Assembly: GCF_021191695.1 (NCBI RefSeq)
Contig: NZ_JAIWPT010000001.1
Span: 248,001-312,000 of the forward strand
Direction of reading: 5' to 3'
DNA length: 64,000 bases
Source: Proluteimonas luteida
Lineage (GTDB): Bacteria > Pseudomonadota > Gammaproteobacteria > Xanthomonadales > Xanthomonadaceae
Part shown: positions 16,733 to 25,100 of the stretch, one piece after another
How positions within the stretch are numbered: the first letter of the stretch is position 1
Layout: the number at the start of each line of letters is the position of its first letter
Translations under genes and position numbers: made by a program
Notes under the pieces: generated by a model
What the model saw: only the letters and a program-made list of their open reading frames with translations
What the model was told of the DNA's origin: nothing
Database searches by the model: none

Positions 16733-17752
16733 ATGGCACCGATCGTGAGAGCAGTCGACATCGGCTTCGGCAACACCAAGTTCATCAGCAGCGCGAGCGG
16801 CACGGACGTGCGTTGCGCCAGCTTTCCTTCGCTGGCCTATCCCAGCGCAAGAGCACCCACCGGCGGCGGCGAGAGGCGGAAGACGGTCGCCGTCCCGATC
16901 GACGGGCTGTATTACGAGGTGGGGCCGGACGTACGCCTGGCGGCAGATACCTTCCGTGCGACGCAACTGCACGACCGCTATACGGAGACACCGGAGTACC
17001 TTGCGCTGTTGCGCGGCGCGCTGGCGCTCATGCGCGTAGACGTCATCGATCTTCTGGTGCTTGGCTTGCCTGTCTCCGCGTTGGCCGGCAAGCGGGCGTT
17101 CGTGGAAAAGCTCGCCGCTGGCAGCCACGACGTCGGCAATGGGCAGGAGGTGCTGGTTCGCAAGGCATTGGTGGTGGCCCAGCCGCAGGGTGCCCTGGTC
17201 CATTACGCTGCCCAGCACGGCAAGCTCGACGCCATCGCCCAGGAGCAGAGCCTGATCCTCGACGCCGGCTCGCGCACGTTCGACTGGTTGGTCGCACGCG
17301 GGATGCGGCTGGTCGAGAAGCGAAGCCACTCCCTTAACCGCGGAACATTCGACGTGCTGCAGGTGCTCGCGACGGAGATCGGTGCCGAGATCGGTACCCC
17401 GTACACCGATCTGGACGCGATCGACCACGCGCTGCGCAGCGGCAGGCGACTCATGATCTACCAGCGGCAACACGACCTTTCCAAGCTCCTGCCGATCGCG
17501 CAGACCGTGGCCCAGCAGGCCGTATCGTCGATGATGCAGTGGATCGGAGCCGACTATGCCTTCCAGCACATCGTCCTGGTCGGCGGCGGGGCCTTCCTGT
17601 TCAAGAAGGCGGTCAAGCAAGCGTTCCCGCGCCACCGAATCCACGAGGTGAAGGATCCCCTCTACGCGAATGTCCGCGGCTTCCAGCTCGCGGGCGTCAA
17701 TCTTGCGCTCAGCGCCGGATCGAGGTCGGCCGGAAAGGGCAGTGCGTCGTGA
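16733..17752 (+). CDS. PRTRC system protein D, ParM/StbA-like actin ATPase
   Basis: A 339-aa protein from an ATG with CGGAGG 6 bases upstream. It has the actin-fold phosphate-1 motif (AVDIGFGNTKF, residues 8-18), a phosphate-2 motif (LILDAGSRTFDWLV) and an adenosine motif (HIVLVGGGAFLFKKAV), as in plasmid-segregation ParM/StbA proteins. This matches PRTRC-D. Such filaments segregate low-copy plasmids or excised elements. It lies about 5 kb from the main PRTRC cluster, separated by the integrase and the minus-strand toxin-like unit. Confidence 0.87.
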   Translation: MAPIVRAVDIGFGNTKFISSASGTDVRCASFPSLAYPSARAPTGGGERRKTVAVPIDGLYYEVGPDVRLAADTFRATQLHDRYTETPEYLALLRGALALMRVDVIDLLVLGLPVSALAGKRAFVEKLAAGSHDVGNGQEVLVRKALVVAQPQGALVHYAAQHGKLDAIAQEQSLILDAGSRTFDWLVARGMRLVEKRSHSLNRGTFDVLQVLATEIGAEIGTPYTDLDAIDHALRSGRRLMIYQRQHDLSKLLPIAQTVAQQAVSSMMQWIGADYAFQHIVLVGGGAFLFKKAVKQAFPRHRIHEVKDPLYANVRGFQLAGVNLALSAGSRSAGKGSAS

Positions 17753-18003
17753 ACGGCGAGACGTCCATCCGCATGGTGTTCGAGATGACGCGGGAAGAGC
17801 ACCCGAGGCTGTACGACGACCTGGCCCGCTTTCCTAAAGGAACCCGGCGGATCAACCGGCTGCGAACGCTCGCTCACGACGGGTTGCTTGTGCAGCTGGG
17901 GTTCGAGAGTCAGGTCGCACCGGAGAAGGGAACCGGACCAGAAGAAGAACCACCACCCGCACGGTTGACCAATCAGATATTCGAACCGCCGTTGAGCGAG
18001 TGA
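17749..18003 (+). CDS. Small partner of the actin-like protein
   Basis: An 84-aa protein from a GTG overlapping the PRTRC-D stop (GTGA). It contains IRMVFEMTREEHPRLYDDLARFPKGTRRINRLRTLAHDGLLVQ, a basic helical segment like the small DNA-binding adaptors (ParR/StbB type) that follow parM genes. The last 30 residues are acidic and Pro-rich. The identification rests on size, coupling and charge pattern; no family was recognised with confidence. Confidence 0.65.
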   Translation: MNGETSIRMVFEMTREEHPRLYDDLARFPKGTRRINRLRTLAHDGLLVQLGFESQVAPEKGTGPEEEPPPARLTNQIFEPPLSE

Positions 18004-19100
18004 AACGACCCTATCCCGGACATCTTTCCAAAAGGATCTATGCGGATTCATGGTGCCCAGAATGACACGCGGCCCGCACACATCATCTTGAAGTGCGCAG
18101 TGCGACACATAGGGCATCGCGAGATCACCCCACCTCGACAAAGTGTAGGGATTTTCCTACATCAATCTCCGAAATTTCTGACAAGAAGATGCGCCATTCA
18201 CGAGATGATTCCAAGCGTTGTTCGGTATGTACTTAAAATGGGCAATGCTGAGTCTGCGTTTCTGATTCCATTATAAATTTGATGTTGGTAACCGCCTTTC
18301 CAATCGCGCGGGTTCAGTGTCAAGTCTCGCGCCTGAGCCTATGAGAGCGGTGGGAACCGTGTAGATTTTTGCTCTGGCTAGATTACTTCTCCTGGCGACC
18401 TCTCCTTCGAGAAGTGTGATTCGAGAGGCTGTTTTGCATCTTGCCAGGCGTGATGTGTTTGGTGTATCCGCGCGCATTCTCATATATGCAAAGGCAGTCG
18501 CTTTCGATTTCCACGGACCTCGTTCGAAGCGACGAAAATGGCAATGCAGACGACTAAAGAATTTTTCTCTCTGCCTATTGCTGAATAGGTTCTCTGTTGC
18601 TATGTTCGCCCCAATCGTCAGTTACAGGGGGCTGGCAAGGGGGACGGGCTGGGGAGCCCACCAAGCCGAAGTGCATGCTGATATCTACGCATAAGTCGTG
18701 GAGTGGGGAACGTTTGTCTCTATTAGCCGGAAGGCTGACTGAAGGCGCCGGACGTCACGCGCTCGCCAGCGCAAGCAGCCGTCGTGCGGACTGCTCTGTG
18801 CAGCGGGCGGAAACTGTCGCGTACAAGCCTCAACGGCAGCCCGTGAGGGTTGGTAGCTCGGTTTCCAGCGCTGTTCGTTCGGTCTCCGATGCTGGTGCTT
18901 CGACTTCGCTGTCCCCTGAATCCAAGTCGCGTCTGCCGACGTCGGCATCTCGTCGACTGGCGGTCCCCATGAGTAATGACTGCTCCATTGCAGCTGTAAC
19001 CCCCGCGCTGTCCAGCGCGGTCGACCAAGCGCCTCCAACGGCGCTCAGGGCGCCCGCCACGCCTGGTTGAAGGCAGAAAACTGAGACCGGAAGCAACTTG
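18004..19100. other. About 1.1 kb of AT-richer sequence without a supported gene
   Basis: Base composition drops to near 50% GC between the PRTRC-D unit and the first giant gene. Open frames here lack domains and ribosome sites. An inverted repeat at 18144-18161 and a longer imperfect one around 18385-18415 (ACTTCTC...GAGAAGT) are the only structures noted. It probably carries the long leader and promoter of the giant gene at 19101, and may hold decayed sequence. Confidence 0.45.
18144..18161. promoter_or_regulatory. Inverted repeat, candidate operator
   Basis: TGTAGG, a 6-base GATTTT spacer, then CCTACA give a perfect 6-base dyad about 140 bases after the small PRTRC partner gene. The binding protein is unknown. 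Confidence 0.3.
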
Positions 19101-22100
19101 ATGAGCACAAGGATCGTGGAATCAATGCAGACCAGGCTGAAGGTTTCGCTGTGGGCAATCCTGATTGCGCTGTCTACTTTCCTGCCTTCCACGTGGGCAC
19201 AGACACCTGTTTCAGGTTCGATTTCGGCGGACGTGCAGTGGACGGCGGATCAGTCTCCATTTCTGGTATCCGGCCATCTCGTCATCGAGAATGGCGCGAC
19301 TTTGGACATCGCGCCCGGCGTCACCATTTTCATGGCGCCAAGCGCATCGCTGGCGGTGGACTCGGGTTCCGTTAGGGCGATAGGCACTGCCGATAGCGTC
19401 ATCAGCGTTGTGTCCGATAACACGCGTATCGGACAGCCCGCGTCCCCGGGAGATTTCGGGTCCTGGACGTTCAATGCCGGTGCGGTCGATGTCCATCTTG
19501 AGCATCTGGTCTTCCAGCACGGCAGTGGCCTCCAGGTCAGGGGAACGTCTCCGACGTTCAACTACCTGGATTTGCGCGACAACGCCGGGCCGGCCATCAG
19601 CATCGATCTTGCCGCGTCCCCCTCGGGCGTGGGCAATCGTGCATCGGGAAACGGAATCAACGGTGTCGATGTACCGGCGGGCGACGTCACAGGATCGATT
19701 GACTGGGGCATTCGCGGGATACCCTACGTCGTAAGGTCGGGTGTGCTCTCGGTAGGCCGATCCCCAACGGTCTCCTCCGTCACCCCGAACGTGCTTCAAC
19801 AGGGCGAGACGGCAACGGTCGAGGTGACTGGCACCCGACTCGACGGTGTGGCAGAGGCTCGATTCGGGGCGGAAGATATCGTCGTCGACATCTTGCCGGG
19901 GGCGTCTGCTACGCGGGCGAGCTTGAACGTCACCGTTGGGCCGGAGGTAGAACTCGGAACGACGGACCTGGCGCTCATGACCGACGCAGGCGATGTATTC
20001 GCGCCTGGTGCGTTGACGATTTCCAGGGCAGTGCCGACCATCACGTCGCTGACTCCGGCGCGTGTGTTCGTTAATCAAGGCGACGCGCAGATCGAAGTAG
20101 CCGGCCGCGGCTTCGCGGAAGAATCGATCGCGCTCCTCAATGGCGCGGCACTGGAGACCGACTATGTTGGTCCATCCCGCCTCAATGCGACGGTGCCGGG
20201 ACAGGCCGAGGCCGGCGAACTTGCGTTTCAGATACGCACCCCGGATTCGCTGAATCCCGGCACATTCCTGTTCTCCGATGAAGTGCCGCTGCCGGTGCTG
20301 CCGCCTCAGATCGTGATTACGCCTGAGGCGATACAGGTCGTTAGTGGGTTGGCGCACACGTTCACGCTCGAGTTGCCGTATCCGGCGGACGCCGGCGGGC
20401 TTGCCGTCGCTCTGGCGTCCAGCGATACGGCGGTGGCGACGGTACCCGCGGCGGTGTCAATCGCAGAAGGCGAACGCTTCGCCCAGTTCGCGCTGACGGC
20501 GGTTGCCGACGGCACGGCGACCATCACGGCCAGCCATGCCAACCTGATCAGCGGGCAGTCGGTGGTCACCGTAGTGTCTGCGCCAGCGTTGTCGATCGCA
20601 CCGGTGGATCTGGTGCTGGGCGTCGGGCGTACTGTCGAGATCACCGTAACCTCCAATGAGGTCGCGGGAGCGGATGGGTTGACCGTCCAACTTGTCAGTA
20701 GCGATTCCGCCACCGTCCAAGTGACGACCGAGTTGCTCATCGCAGCCGGCACAAATTCGGCAACTGCCACCGTCACAGCGATCTCAGTCGGCGAGGCGAT
20801 GCTGACAGCCTCTGCTGCTGATTTCCTCGCCGCGACGGCGACGGTCCGTGTGGTGTCTGGCGCGGTCATCCTGCCCGACGCTGCCGTCGTTGCACCTGGT
20901 ATGTCGCGTGGCATCGAGCTGACGCTGTCCGATCCTGCGCCGGCAGGCGGGCTGTCCGTGACCTTGCAGAGTTTGGATCCGGGTGTTGCTACGGTGCCAT
21001 CGAGCGTGCACCTCACCCAGGGGGATACCAGCGCGCGCTTCGAACTGACGGGTGTTTCGGCAGGCTCCACGACGATCGTGGCCTCGGCGCATGGCGATGA
21101 GCAGGCAATCCTGCCGGTCACGGTGGCGCCCATCCAACTCCAGTTGGGCTCACCAGCGGTCGGCAACATCTCGCTGCCTTCACAGTTGAGCGTGACTCAC
21201 CAAGTGATCTTGTCGCAGCCGGCGCCCGTAGGCGGTGTCGTGGTGACGTTGACCTCCGCGAATCCGGGCGTTGTGGCCGTGGAACCGCTGGTGGTGACCA
21301 TTCCCGCAGGCCAGAGTTCCAGCGGCGCAGTCAGGGTGACCGTTAACGCGCTGGCTTCCGGCAGCACAACGCTGATGCTGGAATCCGAGGGCCTACAGGC
21401 GACTACCATCCCGGTGACCGTCGGTAACCAGGCGTCGCTGCACTTCAGCACGACGAGCGAAGTGGTCGGCAAAGGACTCAGGACCGGCGCGAACAGCATC
21501 TACATCCAGCGGCGGCTGGACAACGACGCGTTCGGCGGCGCGGACGCCGTAACGGTGACCCTCACCAGCAGCGACCCCGGCAAGGTATCAGTGCCGGAGA
21601 CGGTGTCGATTCCGGCTGGCCAGTCCAGCATCCAGGTGCCTGTGACCGGCGTGGACTTGACCGGCGGCAATCCGGTGACGATCACCGCCTCGGCCGACGG
21701 CTACATCCCACCGCCCGGCCCGCTGACGATCACCACGGTCACCCCGACCGTAGCGTTCGAAGATCTGGACCTGGCGCGCGGCACAAACAGCGTCAGGGAC
21801 GATTTCCGGCTCGCGCTATCTGTGCCCGGTGCCTCCGTGCCAACCCAAGCGGTTGCCGCGACCGAACTGGTCTTCGACTTGGCGATCGTCAACGCGTCGC
21901 CGGCGGGGATCGTGCCGGGGATCTACACGGCTGCGACCGGTGGAGAAGCGACCACGCAGATCGTGGTGCCGAGCGGGCAGCGGGTCAGCAATAGGCGCTA
22001 CATCGAGACGCCGACAGCGATGGGCACTTACCGGGTACGCGCGAACGTACCCGGGATCGCGGATGTGACGTCTTCCCAAATCACCGTGTCGGATCGGGCG

Positions 22101-25100
22101 CTGCGCTTCAGCCAGACCACCGAGGTGGTGGGCAAGGGGCTGCGCAACAACCCGACCTCGATCTACGTCGAGCGCGTGGCCAACGGGCAGCCCCTGAACG
22201 GCACAGAGGCATTGACGGTAACGTTGATCAGCAGCGACGCGGACAGCGTTTCCGTGCCCGAGACGGTCACGATACAGCCCGGACAGTATCGAGCATCGTT
22301 CCAAGTGACTGGGCTGGAGTACACCGACGGTGTGCCGGCGGCGATTACCGCATCAGCGGAAGGTCATGCGTCTCCGGTAAATCTGCTGCGCGTAACCTCC
22401 ATCTCGCCGCAGGTACAGTTCAGCGGCGTAGAGGCGACACGCGGACTGGGCAGCACGCGCGACGACTTCCAGGTCCGCCTGATCGTGCCCGGCGCACTCG
22501 CTCCCAATAACGCAGTTGCCGCCACGACTCTGACGCTCGATCTTTCGATTGCCGATGCCAGTCCCGTCGACGTGGTTCACGGTTTCTTCGACGCGCTGAC
22601 GGGCGGGGAACTGACGACTCAGACTGTCATCCAGGCCGGGCAGCAGTACAGCGCTGTCCGTTACGTCGGTACTCCAACGGCGGTCGGGTCGTATCGCATC
22701 CGCGTGGACGTGCCAGGCATCACGGAGGGTGTGTCCAACGAAGTTGTCGTCGGAAGCCAGCTGCTTCGCTTCACCCATGAGAACGAAGCCGTGGGCAAGG
22801 GACTGAGCTCCTCGTCCATCCGTATCCAACGGTTTGCCGATGGGGCTCCGCTCTACAATGCGGAGCCCCTCGTAGTAACGCTGACGAGTAGCGACCCCGA
22901 CAAGGTGTCCGTGCCCGAGACGGTGACGATACCGACAGGCAACTACCAGGCGATCGTGCAGATCACTGGCCTCGAGTTCACGGACGGGGAGGGCGTGGCG
23001 ATCAGTGCCTCGGCGGACGGTTTCGCCTCGCCCGCTACCGACTTGAACGTGACGACGATCGCTCCGGTCGTGGAGTTCAATGGATTGGAGGTGGCACGCA
23101 CCCCAGAAAGCCCACGAGACGATTTCCGCGTGTCCGTCAGCGTTCCGGGGGCGGTGAGTCCCACAGGCGCCGTGGCGGCATCCGGTTTGGTTTTTGATCT
23201 GTCGGTGATCGAGGCGTCGCCTCCTGGCATCGTCCCGGGGTTCTATAGCGTCCTGACGGGAGGCGAGCCGATCTCTCAAGTCACTGTGCCTGCGGGTCAG
23301 AGGTTGAGCGGCTGGGCGTATGCGGACACGCCGATCGACGTCGGTACGTACAGGCTTCATGCGCATGCATCGGGTGTGGCCGATGGCACTTCCGACCAGG
23401 TGACGGTTGCGAACCAGTCGCTACGCTTCAACAGAACGAATGAAGTGGTCGGCAAGGGTCTGCGTAGCTACCTATACGCGATCGAAGTCATTCGCGAAGT
23501 AGATGGTCAGCCGATCTTTATCAATCAGCCGCTTACGGTGACGCTCGCCAGCAGCGATCCCTCCAAGGTCTCCGTGCCGGAGACGGTGACGATCGCGGCG
23601 TGGAACTCCGTGGCCTATGTGCAGCTGACGGGAGTGGATTTCACCAACGAAGTGCCGGTGACAATCATCGCGTCGGCGGAAGGGTATGCCCCCCCGGTCG
23701 AAGCCCTGGCCGTCACGGTGGTTGCGCCCACGGTGACGTTTGGCGGGTTGGAGCAAACGCGCGGTATCGGCGGCGGCAGGGACGACTTCCGTGTCCAGAT
23801 AGGCGTCACGGGTGCCGCGCAGCCATGGGTGACTGCGGCGGTGCCGCTGACGTTCGATCTGTCTGTTGTCGACGCTTCTCCGGAAGGAGTCGTACCCGGC
23901 TTCTACAACGCCGTGACCGGCGGCAGCCTGGTTTCTCAGGTCACGATTCCCACGGGAAGCAGTGAAAGCAACTTGGCATACGTCGGGTCGCCGACCGCGC
24001 AGGGTAGCTATCGCGTCGCCGCCAGCGCCCAAGGGCTTGCCGAAGGCGTTTCGGAAGAGGTTGCAGTCCACGTTTCCTCGTTGCACTTCAGCCGGACGTT
24101 CGAGGTCGTGGGCAAAGGAATGATTAGCAGCCCTTCGACGATCTTCGTCGAGCGGAGGGTGAACGGCCAGATCTGGTCCGGGGCCACGCCTCTGACGGTG
24201 ACTTTGAGCAGTGGCGACACTGGCAAGATCTCTGTACCGGCAACGGTAACGATCCCGGCTTGGAGCTATCGTGCCGCGTTCAGCTTGACAGGCGTCGATC
24301 TGACCACGGACGGTCCTGTCGAGATCGACGCTTCCGCCAATGGGTTCACCTCGCCGGAGTACAAGCTCAGCGCGAACGTTGTTGCGCCGCAGGTGACGTT
24401 CCAGGGCGTGGAGTGGGTCCGCAGTGTGGGAGGAGCGCGCGACGATTTCCGCATCCAGCTCAACGTTCCTGGCGCGGCCACCCCTGCATCCGTCACCGCC
24501 GCCACGAACATGTCCTTCGATCTTTCGACGGTCGAGGCAACGCCGACGGATATCGTGCCCGGCTTCTACAACGCGTTGACAGGTGGCAACCAGGTAACGC
24601 AGATCACCGTTCCAGCGGGCCAGCGGATCAGCGGATTGGCGTACGCCGACTCGCCGGCGGCGCCCGGGTCCTACCGCGTCCACGCGAACGCACCTGGGGT
24701 CGCGGCGGCGAGTTCGGATCTCGTCACCGTCGGCGCCGCCTCGCTGCGATTCACGCGTACGAACGAAGTCGTCGGCAAGGGAACCGAAACACGCTGGTCG
24801 GTCTATGTCCAAAGAGAGGTGGGAGTAGGCCAGCCGCTTTACGACGCTGTTCCGCTGACGGTGACGCTGACCAGCAGCGATCCGGGCAAGGTTTCCGTGC
24901 CGGTGACGGTGACGATTCCCGCTGGCAGTGCCAACGTCACCGTCCCGGTGACGGGTATCGAGCTGACCGATGGAAACTCGGTAATCATCGATGCTTCGGC
25001 CGACGGATTCTTGTCGCCTGCGACGAAACTGTCGGTCACGTCTGTCACACCGTTGGTGCGCTTCACTTACCTCGATACCGTGCGCCGTGTAGGCCTTGCG

